Source: Thermohalobaculum sp050043005
GTDB taxonomy: Bacteria > Pseudomonadota > Alphaproteobacteria > Rhodobacterales > Rhodobacteraceae
Assembly: GCA_050043005.1 (NCBI GenBank)
Contig: JBHJIZ010000130.1
Span: 10,572 to 74,571, forward strand
Length of the DNA: 64,000 nt
Reading direction: 5' to 3'
In this document: positions 18,455 through 26,437 of the stretch, in pieces
Numbering within the stretch: position 1 is the stretch's first letter
How the letters are laid out: each line of letters starts with the position of its first letter
Notes under the pieces: model-generated
What the model saw: only the letters and a program-made list of their open reading frames with translations
What the model was told of the DNA's origin: nothing
The model's database searches: none
Made by a program: the position numbers and the translations under genes

Positions 18455-19105
18455 ATGACAGATTTGGCACCACTTCTTAGCACCCATAACGGCACGCAGA
18501 CATGGATTTTCGAGCAGTTGAGTTCGGCGCAGCGCAAGAAACGGAAAGGGACCGGGACGGTCTGGGGCCTCTGCTGGGCCCTGTCGTTGGAGTGGGTCCG
18601 GAGCGAAAAGACCGGCAACCCATTAATGAACAAGATCGGGTCAGAGGGAAACCTGAACGACGTCGTCTACAAACAGATCATCAACAACCAGAAGACACTT
18701 AACACAAGTCTTGCTTATAAAGTGGAAGAAGGCGCGATCGCAAATATGGGACTGGCGTGCAATAAGCTCAACACCGGGAAATATAGCAAAGAACGCAAGA
18801 GCGAGATGAACGAGTCTTTCTCGACGCAGATGCGCAGCGTCATCGGGCGTGTGGCGGATCAGAAGTATGGAATCATCGATATTTATTCGCGAAAGATTAT
18901 CAACGTTACACCAAGTCACGTTATGGCGATTAGTACACATGGTGGCATCTTCAAGTTCTTCGATCCAGTAAAAGGTCAGTTCGAGTTCAATAACAAGTCC
19001 AACTTCATGAATTTCATCGCTGCGTATATGGACAAGATGTACAATGGCGTCATTATGAACTTCCAGAAGGATTTCAGGGTTCGGCAGTTCAGCGCGTCAA
19101 ATTAG
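18455..19105 (+). CDS. YopT/AvrPphB-like (peptidase C58) cysteine protease, putative effector or toxin
   Basis: The 216-residue protein has Cys40 in VWGLCWALSLEW, His155 in PSHVMAISTHGG and Asp170 in FKFFDPVKGQFEF. The Cys-His spacing (115) and His-Asp spacing (15) almost equal those of AvrPphB (C98, H212, D227), and the sequence context (GxCxAL..W, H..A...., FDP..G.F.F) matches the papain-like C58 fold. Family members cleave or modify host signalling proteins after injection. No signal peptide is seen; the start has GGAG 9 bp upstream. The gene and the 130 bp before it are clearly more AT-rich than the neighbours, which suggests transfer. No secretion apparatus or chaperone is adjacent. The protease assignment rests on motifs only. 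Confidence 0.6.
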   Translation: MTDLAPLLSTHNGTQTWIFEQLSSAQRKKRKGTGTVWGLCWALSLEWVRSEKTGNPLMNKIGSEGNLNDVVYKQIINNQKTLNTSLAYKVEEGAIANMGLACNKLNTGKYSKERKSEMNESFSTQMRSVIGRVADQKYGIIDIYSRKIINVTPSHVMAISTHGGIFKFFDPVKGQFEFNNKSNFMNFIAAYMDKMYNGVIMNFQKDFRVRQFSASN

Positions 19106-19206
19106 AGCCACGCAGTATAGCAAAGAGGTGGCGGTGTCGGGCCGATAGGCGCCCGGCATCTCGGCTCAGTCGAAAGACGGTCTGAAACGAGCACGAGGGG
19201 TTTTAG

Positions 19207-19740
19207 CTAGTCGACCTCCTCAGGAAACCCTGCCCGCATATAGGCGATGACGTGCCACATCTCGTCCCGGCTGAGACGGTCGCGGAAGGCGGGCATATCT
19301 GACCCGAAGGGCTCGCCGCCATCGGACAGCGTCCAGATCAGGTACTCATCCGCGGCCGTCGGCGTGTCGTTGAGCACCACCAGAAGTGCCGGCGACGGAT
19401 CCAAGGCGTAGCCCGCATCACCGTCGCCAAACCCGCGCTGTCCATGGCATCCAGCGCAATCCCGGGCATAGATCTGTTTGCCAGCAAGCAACACCTGCAC
19501 TGTCGGATCAAACGGGTTCTCGATACCTCGATAAACCGGCGGAATTTGCCCGGCGACGACCGTGTCCTGCCGGGTGGCGCGCAACGTTTGTTGCGGACCC
19601 ATCTCTCCGCGATCCCAACGCTCGGTATCCTGGGGTGCCGCATCCAGCCAATCCAAAGACCATGGACCGGCAAGCGAGGCCGGTGCCGTCAGCACCATGG
19701 CGCCAATCAGGCACAACACGATTGCACGCACAATCTTCAT
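19207..19740 (-). CDS. Exported class I cytochrome c
   Basis: The ATG at 19740 is chosen because it begins a signal peptide (MKIVRAIVLCLIGAMVLTAP, cleavage near SLA-G); the longer frame to 19845 adds an unlikely leader. The mature part carries one haem c site, C95-A-G-C98-H99, and a Met ligand, M149 in FGSDMPAFRDRLS. A poorly structured stretch of about 60 residues precedes the haem domain. It is a periplasmic electron carrier; partner unknown. The 60-residue gene upstream on the same strand is probably co-transcribed. Confidence 0.85.
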   Translation of the reverse strand: MKIVRAIVLCLIGAMVLTAPASLAGPWSLDWLDAAPQDTERWDRGEMGPQQTLRATRQDTVVAGQIPPVYRGIENPFDPTVQVLLAGKQIYARDCAGCHGQRGFGDGDAGYALDPSPALLVVLNDTPTAADEYLIWTLSDGGEPFGSDMPAFRDRLSRDEMWHVIAYMRAGFPEEVD

Positions 19741-19790
19741 GCGAGTGTCCTCGTTCTCAGTGGGCAGATCGGCTCGTGACGCCGGGCCTG

Positions 19791-19973
19791 TCAGCCCTGA
19801 TGCGGTCCACGCAACTCGATCAGGGCGCTCTTGATCTTGCGCCATGGCATGGCGGCTTCAGGCTGCCCGGCGTCGTCGGCTTCATTGGCGCGCGCAGCCG
19901 CTAGGGCGATCGCCTTAGGCCCATATTCGTCGAACAACTGGCGTGAGTAGACGGCAAGGTCGTTGATCTGCAT
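19791..19973 (-). CDS. Small conserved-looking protein, unknown function
   Basis: This 60-residue ORF has a strong ribosome binding site (AAGGAGG, 7 bp before the ATG). It is predicted mostly helical (MQINDLAVYSRQLFDEYGPK, then an Ala-rich helix and PWRKIKSALIELRG) and soluble, with no signal peptide or cysteine. It lies 50 bp upstream of the cytochrome c gene on the same strand. I do not recognise the family. The 260 bp upstream, to 20233, hold only a weak 72-codon frame that I do not call. Confidence 0.6.
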   Translation of the reverse strand: MQINDLAVYSRQLFDEYGPKAIALAAARANEADDAGQPEAAMPWRKIKSALIELRGPHQG

Positions 19974-20233
19974 GGCAGTTTCCTCCTTGTCCGGTCGTTA
20001 TGGACAAATCGAATCTACGCGTCGTTGACACAAATCAAATTGCCGCGAACGTCACCCTGAAGTTTGCGCAAGACGGGAATCGTCGCCGAATGCGGGCGCT
20101 AAAATGCACTAAGCATCCCGTTCACACCGTAGCGCCGGATCAGAAGTGCACGGGCGTGGCGCTGAAAATGAGTTTGCGGACCGCTGCAACATTCGCAAAC
20201 CGGAATCTTCAGCCATAAGGCTGGGCCCGCGCC

Positions 20234-21550
20234 CTATGCGGCGAAGATCTTGCCAGATGCAGCCCGCGCAGGACCATCGTAGACGTTGCGCGTATCGATG
20301 ATCAGTCCGCTGCGTCGGGCGAGATCCTCATAGTCCACACCATCATGGTCCGTCACGATCACGACGGCGTCCCAATCGGCAGACGCGGGGTCGACAGAAG
20401 CCATGCCGGTCAAACCCGGATGATCTCGCGTCGTCGGAATCTCGGGGCAAAACGGATCTGTGTACGCGACCGCGGCACCGCGCGCGATCAGAAGATCAAG
20501 AACATAAAGCGCCGGGCTTTCGCGTAAGTCATTGATATTCTTCTTATAGGCAACACCCGCGACCAGCACCCGGGCGCCGTTCAATGCCTTGCCCAGGTGA
20601 TCGGAAAGGCGCAGTTGAAGCGCACTGACGACGCGTGACGGCATCGCGCGATTGATCTCTCCAGCAAGCTCGATGAATCGGGTGTTGATCCCGAACTCCT
20701 TGGCTTTCCAGGTCAGGTAAAACGGATCTATCGGAATGCAGTGCCCGCCAAGACCGGGCCCCGGAAAGTACGGCGTAAAGCCGAAAGGTTTCGTCGACGC
20801 AGCCGCGATCACCTCGAAGATATCGATGTCCATCGCCTGGGCGATCATCTTCATCTCGTTCATCAGGCCGATATTGATCGAGCGCTGAATGTTCTCGAGC
20901 AGCTTGGTCAGTTCAGCGGCACGGGTCGACGAAACCGGCACGACTTGGTCGACGATCGCGCCGTACAGCAACTCACCCGCTTCCAGACATTCCGGCGTGG
21001 CACCGCCGACGACCTTCGGGATCTGGTGCAGCGCGAACTTCTCGTTCCCGGGATCTTCACGCTCGGGCGAGAACAGCAGCGCGATGTCCCGGCCGACGAC
21101 CAATCCGTCGACCTCGACCATTGGCCGCAGAACTTCGTCAGTGGTGCCAGGCCACGTCGTACTCTCCAGACTGATCAGCATCTGCGGATGCAGGTAGGGC
21201 TGGATCGTTTCGATAGACCGGGTGACGTAGCTGAGGTCGGGCTGCCGGTACTGGTCGAGCGGTGTTGGCAGACAGATCAGAATGGCATCGACCTGGGCGA
21301 CCTGGGCGAAATCGTTCGTCAGCCATGTGTCGGCACCCGCAAGACGCGCCACATCGGCATCCGGGATATGCGAGAACGGGCTCTTGCCATCTTTCAACTT
21401 GGCAATGTGCGTCTCGTTGATGTCGAACCCTGCAACCGGAAAACCCTGAGCCGAGAGGCGCAGGATCAACGGCAGACCGACATACCCCAGCCCGATGACA
21501 CCGATCCGTGCCGTGCGGTCCGTAAGCCGCTGTTTCACCTGGTCCATCAT
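20234..21550 (-). CDS. UDP-N-acetyl-hexosamine 6-dehydrogenase (WbpA/WecC family)
   Basis: The 438-residue enzyme has the NAD-binding start IGVIGLGYVGLPL, the central segment LLENIQRSINIGLMNEM, and the catalytic-cysteine motif PYFPGPGLGGHCIPIDPFYL. The C-terminal UDP-binding domain has GVAYKKNINDLRESPAL. These match UDP-GlcNAc or UDP-ManNAc 6-dehydrogenases, which make uronic acids for surface polysaccharide. ATG at 21550 is preferred over GTG at 21559 because GGGGG sits 11 bp upstream. No glycosyltransferases or other polysaccharide genes are adjacent, so it is an isolated nucleotide-sugar gene here. Confidence 0.88.
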   Translation of the reverse strand: MMDQVKQRLTDRTARIGVIGLGYVGLPLILRLSAQGFPVAGFDINETHIAKLKDGKSPFSHIPDADVARLAGADTWLTNDFAQVAQVDAILICLPTPLDQYRQPDLSYVTRSIETIQPYLHPQMLISLESTTWPGTTDEVLRPMVEVDGLVVGRDIALLFSPEREDPGNEKFALHQIPKVVGGATPECLEAGELLYGAIVDQVVPVSSTRAAELTKLLENIQRSINIGLMNEMKMIAQAMDIDIFEVIAAASTKPFGFTPYFPGPGLGGHCIPIDPFYLTWKAKEFGINTRFIELAGEINRAMPSRVVSALQLRLSDHLGKALNGARVLVAGVAYKKNINDLRESPALYVLDLLIARGAAVAYTDPFCPEIPTTRDHPGLTGMASVDPASADWDAVVIVTDHDGVDYEDLARRSGLIIDTRNVYDGPARAASGKIFAA

Positions 21551-21731
21551 GACAAACACTGCCCCCAGCGCTTCTCGGAAAAAGGCATGTTCATCTTCCG
21601 GTGTATCCGAGCGTCAGACAGCTGCAATTTTGAATACTCATGGTCGCGGCTGCCTACTCCAGCAGTTCATCTGCTGTCCAGCGGATGCGGTGCGGCTGAA
21701 ACTCGCGGCGCAGGCCCACCGCGCGACGCCG

Positions 21732-22157
21732 CTAGCCGGCAAAACCCGGTCCGCCGCTCAGCTCTCCCATTCGGATCAGGCGGCTGTCCGCAACGCTTGC
21801 AGTGCGGTGGACCACGGCTTGCTGATAGTCGGGGTCCGTGACCATTGCCAGGAAAGCACCGGCAGTCGGATACCGGGCAATAAAGCAGAAATCCCAGCGC
21901 TCCTGCGGTGGCCCGATCAACACGGTCTCGAACGAGCCGCGCCACAGGATCGATCCTCCGACGCGGTCCAGAACGGGTGCACTTTCCCGCCCATACGCTT
22001 CGTAGGCTTCGCGCCCTGTCGACAGACGGCCATCCGGATACTCTGCCTGATCGCGCACACGCACCAGGTTCAGCATGTTGACGGGCGTATCGCGCGGCAA
22101 GGCCTTGAAGGCCTCGAACTGCGCGCGCTCTGGGTTGATATGGCCATCCTCGGTCAC
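21732..22157 (-). CDS. DUF1330-type small protein (dimeric alpha-beta barrel)
   Basis: GTG at 22157 follows AGGAG by 8 bp and the upstream stop by 2 bp, giving 141 residues; the longer frame to 22298 overlaps the previous gene without support. The core is NMLNLVRVRDQAEYPDG followed by GREAYEAYGRESAPVLDRVG, GSFETVLIGPP..RWDFCFIARYPTAGAFLAMVTDPDYQ and RTASVADSRLIRM. This is the typical DUF1330/dabb pattern. The reaction is unknown. It is translationally linked to the CoA-binding protein upstream. Confidence 0.82.
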   Translation of the reverse strand: MTEDGHINPERAQFEAFKALPRDTPVNMLNLVRVRDQAEYPDGRLSTGREAYEAYGRESAPVLDRVGGSILWRGSFETVLIGPPQERWDFCFIARYPTAGAFLAMVTDPDYQQAVVHRTASVADSRLIRMGELSGGPGFAG

Positions 22158-22159
22158 TG

Positions 22160-22627
22160 TCAAATCTCCTGACCCAGGCGCGGTTTCCAGAACGGGCGAA
22201 ACAACTCGATCTTCGGGCAGCGATCCATAACCACCTTCAGGCCCGCCGCCTCGGCCAGCAGGGCTGCCTCGGGGTCGACAACGCCGATCTGGCCCCACAG
22301 GACCTTGGCACCGATCGCGATGGCTTCCTCTGCCACGCCGTAAAGTGCCGACTTGTCCCGAAAGACCTGAACCATGTCGACCGGGCGATCGATTTCTTGC
22401 AGCGAGCCCACCACCGGAAGCCCGCGTATCTCACCGCCCGCCAGCTTTGGATTGACCGGGATCATGTCATACCCGGTCTCGTGCAGAACCCGCAGGACCC
22501 CGTAGGAGAACTTGGTCGGATCGTCAGAAGCCCCGACCATCGCAACGGTTTTGACCTCCTTCAGAATCGTCGAAAGATAACTCGGCGGGTACTCGACGTC
22601 ATGGTTCATGAAGACCGGCGCGTTCAT
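22160..22627 (-). CDS. CoA-binding domain protein (YccU-like)
   Basis: The 155-residue protein shows the Rossmann CoA-binding domain of succinyl-CoA-synthetase-like proteins: VAMVGASDDPTKFSYGVLRVL, GYDMIPVNPKLAGGEIRG, VDMVQVFRDKSA and VLWGQIGVVDPEAA. It ends with VVMDRCPKIELFRPFW, the usual DRC motif. The single-domain family is widespread but its function is poorly defined. It is on the same strand as, and 51 bp downstream of, a SnoaL-like gene. Confidence 0.88.
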   Translation of the reverse strand: MNAPVFMNHDVEYPPSYLSTILKEVKTVAMVGASDDPTKFSYGVLRVLHETGYDMIPVNPKLAGGEIRGLPVVGSLQEIDRPVDMVQVFRDKSALYGVAEEAIAIGAKVLWGQIGVVDPEAALLAEAAGLKVVMDRCPKIELFRPFWKPRLGQEI

Positions 22628-22678
22628 GATTGTATCCCTAGATGTCTTCGCATTGGATGATACTCGGCGCCCAATCTG

Positions 22679-23095
22679 TCAGTCCCAGCCGAGTTCGCGC
22701 AAGGTCCATGGTGCGTTCCAAACCTTGGTAACGTGTCTGATGCGGCCATTAATGAATTCCATCGCGTACACGTAGTCCGCGACAAATGTCTTACCGGTCG
22801 GCGCGACAGGACCCGCATCGTGCGTGTGCGTCCCGGTGAACACCGAATAGACGGTCACGTTGTTGCGCACGCTGTCATAGCCGAACGATTTCAGCTCGAA
22901 CGTTGCATTCGGCATGGCTTTCAACAGATCGCGCATCCAGTCACAGTATTCCGAGACCGTGTTCATAGCGGCCAATTCATCGCATTGTGACGAGAAGCTC
23001 GCATCTTCGTCGCAGTATTTCGCACAGACAGCCCAGCCTTGTCCCGTGTCGCAAGCGGTAATGAAGTCGATGACGTTCTCAGTCTGTTTCCCCAC
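22679..23095 (-). CDS. SnoaL/NTF2-like fold protein
   Basis: The GTG at 23095 has GGAG 6 bp upstream. The 138-residue protein has the NTF2 pattern: an N-terminal helix with VIDFITACDTGQGWAVCAKY, then D.ASFSSQC, a helix with YCDWMRDLLKAMP, and a beta sheet ending FVADYVYAMEFINGRIRHVT. Members are polyketide cyclases, isomerases or hydrolases, or ligand-binding modules; no catalytic residues can be assigned here. It may be co-transcribed with the methanethiol-oxidase homologue 160 bp upstream. Confidence 0.75.
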   Translation of the reverse strand: MGKQTENVIDFITACDTGQGWAVCAKYCDEDASFSSQCDELAAMNTVSEYCDWMRDLLKAMPNATFELKSFGYDSVRNNVTVYSVFTGTHTHDAGPVAPTGKTFVADYVYAMEFINGRIRHVTKVWNAPWTLRELGWD

Positions 23096-23255
23096 ATCTT
23101 TCTCCGTGCTTTACAGGAATTCTCTATTCCGGCGCCGGATGCTCTGGTCCGGTCGCAACGGTTGAACGCGCTCACTGTCGTGTCACGCAAATGCAAAGAC
23201 ACTAACCTCTCCTGCGGCCACGTCGCTCCAACAGCGGCCAGAGAGGCGACGCTTC

Positions 23256-24611
23256 TTACAACCAGATGTCCGAAGTGCAGTCCCCACCCGGATAACGCGT
23301 TTCGTGGCACCGGCTGGGCCCGTGCGGTTCCTTGCCGAAGTCCACGAAGAAGTCACGGTCAATCTCCATGCCCCCCGCATCGGTGTCACAGTTTACCATC
23401 ACCATGCAGCCGCCGTTGTGCCGGATTTCGGGATAGAACTGATTGTCCCAGGTCGAGAACAGCGAAGTCGTCACGTAAAGCCGCTTCCCATCGAGCGAAA
23501 GCTGGATCATCTGCGGCCCGCCGGTGATGCGCCGCCCGTTCACCTCCGGCGCTTTCTCCAGCAAACCCCCCAACCAGACCTGCCCCTTCATGACCGGGCT
23601 GTGCGCGGCCGAGATATCGTATTGCCGGATATCGCCGCGCAACCAGTTGCAGAAATACAGGAACCGGTCATTCATCGACAGCAGGATGACGCTGATCACG
23701 CCCGGCACGGGGATCGGCCATTCCGGATGCGGCTCGTTCACGACATCGATGATCTTCTCCCACTGCCAAGCGCCTGCATCATCGCGCCACCAATGGATGA
23801 TGTTCGCGCTCAATGCAGCGCCGACAAAGCCGTGGGTCGAAGCCGGATCATGGTGGAAGCGTACCTCGAGCGGGACCAGCCCATCCTCGCCGAGATAGAA
23901 GGTCTCGCGCGGCTCGCGCTTCTCGAAATCCCACAAATGGATTTCGCGGCCGTACTTCAGGTGGCCGACTTCCTCGAGGTCGAATCCAGGCATGAACGTG
24001 TTTGGCGCCGCCCATTCCGACGAAACCATGACATTGTGACGGGGCTGGTACCAGAAATCGTAGCCGAACTTGATTGAGCCCATCGAACTTTCCCAGCGTC
24101 CGACGATGTTGAAGTCCTTGTCCAGGTGCAGGTAACCGCCCGGCGCGTTGCCGTTCGCGGCGCCCAGCATCGAGATGATGATGTCAGAGCCCAGGCAATG
24201 CACCGTGTGCGGTGCCGACAGATCGGTCTTCGATTTGATCTCGTCGCCGGAAATGACCTTATGGATGCGCGGCGCGCGCGCGTCCTCGCCAGTATCGATG
24301 ATGTGGATGTTCGAGGTGCGCACGCCCGGCACGATCAGATAGCGCCGCTCCATCGCCGCATCGCCATGGCAAGAGGAACAGGCGTTCCACCCCATATGGT
24401 GCAACTCGTCGCCAATCCCCGGCATCTCGCACCGATGGATAACCTGGGAATAGGTTGAACTTTCCGGGTCGGCATCGATTGTCGCGAGGTAGTCCGGCTT
24501 CTGGATGCCGGTGCCAACATAGAGCGCGATCGTATACAGAAGCTTCTCGCGCGGCGCCTGCATCGCCTCGAGCGGCGAGGCATAGCCCGGTCCGCAGCAG
24601 TCCAGTGACAT
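23256..24611 (-). CDS. mtoX: Selenium-binding protein 1 / methanethiol oxidase homologue
   Basis: The ATG at 24611 has GGGGAG 7 bp upstream, unlike the earlier ATG at 24641; 451 residues. The start MSLDCCGPGYASPLEAMQAP is nearly that of animal SELENBP1 (CGPGY.TPLEAM). ELHHMGWNACSSCHGDAAM, APHTVHCLGSD, FGYDFWYQPRHNVMVSSEW and LRGDIRQYDIS follow as in SBP56 proteins. The family forms a copper-containing beta-propeller that oxidises methanethiol to formaldehyde, sulfide and H2O2 (EC 1.8.3.4). Characterised bacterial MtoX is periplasmic with SCO1 and MauG neighbours. This copy lacks a signal peptide and those neighbours, so it resembles the cytosolic animal type. Confidence 0.88.
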   Translation of the reverse strand: MSLDCCGPGYASPLEAMQAPREKLLYTIALYVGTGIQKPDYLATIDADPESSTYSQVIHRCEMPGIGDELHHMGWNACSSCHGDAAMERRYLIVPGVRTSNIHIIDTGEDARAPRIHKVISGDEIKSKTDLSAPHTVHCLGSDIIISMLGAANGNAPGGYLHLDKDFNIVGRWESSMGSIKFGYDFWYQPRHNVMVSSEWAAPNTFMPGFDLEEVGHLKYGREIHLWDFEKREPRETFYLGEDGLVPLEVRFHHDPASTHGFVGAALSANIIHWWRDDAGAWQWEKIIDVVNEPHPEWPIPVPGVISVILLSMNDRFLYFCNWLRGDIRQYDISAAHSPVMKGQVWLGGLLEKAPEVNGRRITGGPQMIQLSLDGKRLYVTTSLFSTWDNQFYPEIRHNGGCMVMVNCDTDAGGMEIDRDFFVDFGKEPHGPSRCHETRYPGGDCTSDIWL

Positions 24612-24800
24612 GCCGGTACTCCCCAAATTCCCCAGAGCCATAGTTCACGTACATCCTGCACGTGTAAACCCGGTCCCGCGCAATCGACCCGTATTTTCCA
24701 GCCAACCGTGCGCGTGGCCTGGCAGGTGGCACCGAATACGCTTGGCCTGACGGATCTTGGGCAGTATAGGCGGCGCCAACGCTGCACGACGAGGAAAACC

Positions 24801-25364
24801 ATGGCCAAGATCAACGGCAACGAAATCCGCCGCGGGAACATCATCGAGCACAACGGCGGCCTGTGGGTCGCGGTGAAGACCGATCATGTCAAGCCGGGCA
24901 AGGGCGGCGCCTTCGCTCAGGTCGAACTGAAGAACCTGCGCAACGGTTCCAAGCTTAACGAGCGCTTCCGGTCGGCGGACAAGGTCGAACGTGTGCGCCT
25001 GGAACAGAAGGACCAGCAGTTCCTGTATGAGAACGATGGGATGCTGGTGTGCATGGATACCGAAAGCTACGAGCAGATCGAACTGCCAGCCGATATCCTG
25101 GGCGACGCGCGCCCCTTCCTGCAGGACGGTATGACCGTGCAGATCGAATACTATGACGAAGAGGCCTTGAGTGCTGCACTGCCCGAGCGTGTGACCTGCA
25201 AGATCGTCGAGACGGAACCTGCGATCAAGGGCCAGACGGCGGCAAACTCGTTCAAACCGGCCGTGCTGGACAACGGTGTGCGCATCATGATCCCGCCGTT
25301 CGTCGAGCAGGATTCGGACGTGGTGGTCAGCACCGAGACATTCGAATACGTCGAGCGCGCCTGA
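24801..25364 (+). CDS. efp: Elongation factor P
   Basis: The ATG at 24801 gives 187 residues, the normal EF-P length. It has an N-terminal KOW-like domain (MAKINGNEIRRGNIIEHNGG), the modification loop DHVKPGKGGAFAQVELKN containing the lysine at the tip, and two OB domains. The signature near the C-terminus is VLDNGVRIMIPPFVEQ. EF-P relieves ribosome stalling at proline runs. No EpmA/EpmB-like gene is adjacent. Confidence 0.97.
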   Translation: MAKINGNEIRRGNIIEHNGGLWVAVKTDHVKPGKGGAFAQVELKNLRNGSKLNERFRSADKVERVRLEQKDQQFLYENDGMLVCMDTESYEQIELPADILGDARPFLQDGMTVQIEYYDEEALSAALPERVTCKIVETEPAIKGQTAANSFKPAVLDNGVRIMIPPFVEQDSDVVVSTETFEYVERA

Positions 25365-25375
25365 TACCGGCTGCG

Positions 25376-25448
25376 TCGCGCGGACACAGGTCCCGCGCGA
25401 GCTGTTCGCTCTCCCGTGTGGCGGAGTGTTAGGAAGGCGCACCTTCCT
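25376..25448. repeat. Two hairpins between efp and suhB
   Basis: TCGCGCGG (25376-25383) pairs with CCGCGCGA (25393-25400) just after the efp stop. AGGAAGG (25431-25437) pairs with CCTTCCT (25442-25448) with a 4-nt loop, ending a few bases before the AAAGGAG of the next gene. Neither is followed by a T run, so they are not classical intrinsic terminators. They could stabilise the efp transcript end and tune suhB translation. Confidence 0.45.
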
Positions 25449-25462
25449 CAAAAGGAGACATC

Positions 25463-26260
25463 ATGGCCGGATCCGCCAATCTCAACATCATGATCCAGGC
25501 CGCGCGCAAGGCTTCGCGGCGGTTGGTGCGTGATTTCGGCGAGGCTGAAAACCTTCAGGTCTCGATCAAAGGGGTCGGCGACTTCGTATCCGCGGCCGAT
25601 CGTAAGGCAGAGCAGATCATCCGGGACCACCTGACCGACGCCCGACCGAACTATGGCTGGCTCGGCGAGGAAAGCGAGCCCCAGGACGGCAACGATCCGA
25701 CCCGTCGCTGGATCGTCGATCCAATCGACGGGACCACGAATTTCCTGCATGGACTGCCGCACTGGGCGATCTCGATCGGTCTGGAACACAAGGGCGAAAT
25801 CGTCGCCGGTGTGATCTATGACCCGATCAAGGACGAGATGTTCACGGCGGAGGCCGGACAAGGTGCCTGGCTGAACGACCGGCGTCTGCGCGTCTCGGCC
25901 CGGCGGGAGCCGACCGAGATGGTCTTTGCCACCGGCATTCCCTTCGGGTCCATGACAACGATGGCCGAGATGGTGAAAGACCTCGCGAAGCTGATGCCGC
26001 AATGCGCGGGCATCCGTCGTTTCGGGGCTGCCTCGCTCGATCTCGCCTATGTCGCCGCGGGCCGCTACGATGGCTTCTGGGAACGCGGGCTCCAGCCTTG
26101 GGACATGGCCGCAGGGATCATTCTGGTGCGCGAAGCCGGCGGTCTGGTCGGCTCGATCGGCGAGAAGACCGAGACGACCGACCCGATGCCGCACGGGAAT
26201 GTCATCGCTGCACCGTCGGATCCGTATCGACTGCTCAGCCGGAACGTCAGCGGCGACTAG
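25463..26260 (+). CDS. suhB: Inositol-1-monophosphatase family protein (SuhB)
   Basis: The 265-residue protein has metal-binding motifs GEES (WLGEESEP), DPIDGTTNF (WIVDPIDGTTNFLHGLPHW) and the C-terminal WERGLQPWDMAAGIILVREA. Length and order are those of SuhB/IMPase. It hydrolyses inositol 1-phosphate and related phosphates; in E. coli SuhB also acts in rRNA transcription. The ribosome binding site is AAAGGAG, 7 bp before the ATG. It sits between efp and a proton-channel pair. Confidence 0.93.
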   Translation: MAGSANLNIMIQAARKASRRLVRDFGEAENLQVSIKGVGDFVSAADRKAEQIIRDHLTDARPNYGWLGEESEPQDGNDPTRRWIVDPIDGTTNFLHGLPHWAISIGLEHKGEIVAGVIYDPIKDEMFTAEAGQGAWLNDRRLRVSARREPTEMVFATGIPFGSMTTMAEMVKDLAKLMPQCAGIRRFGAASLDLAYVAAGRYDGFWERGLQPWDMAAGIILVREAGGLVGSIGEKTETTDPMPHGNVIAAPSDPYRLLSRNVSGD

Positions 26261-26437
26261 ATATCGACAGCACTCGCGCATAGCGAGAACATGACACTTC
26301 ACGGCGTGCGGAATACGCGCAGGCCGGGCCGCAACAGCGCGACTATCTCGCGTGGCGGTTCCCGCAACTGCGTATATCTGCTTGGTTTTCAATCTCCAAA
26401 ACCCTAATCTCGCCAAAACGATGGGGCCGGGCACGGC

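Noticed and set aside
20000..20218. 72-codon frame downstream of the small-protein gene
   Set aside because: No ribosome binding site, no recognisable domain, and codon use unlike neighbouring genes.
25376..25400. Intrinsic terminator after efp
   Set aside because: Strong hairpin but no T run on either side; kept only as a structural repeat.
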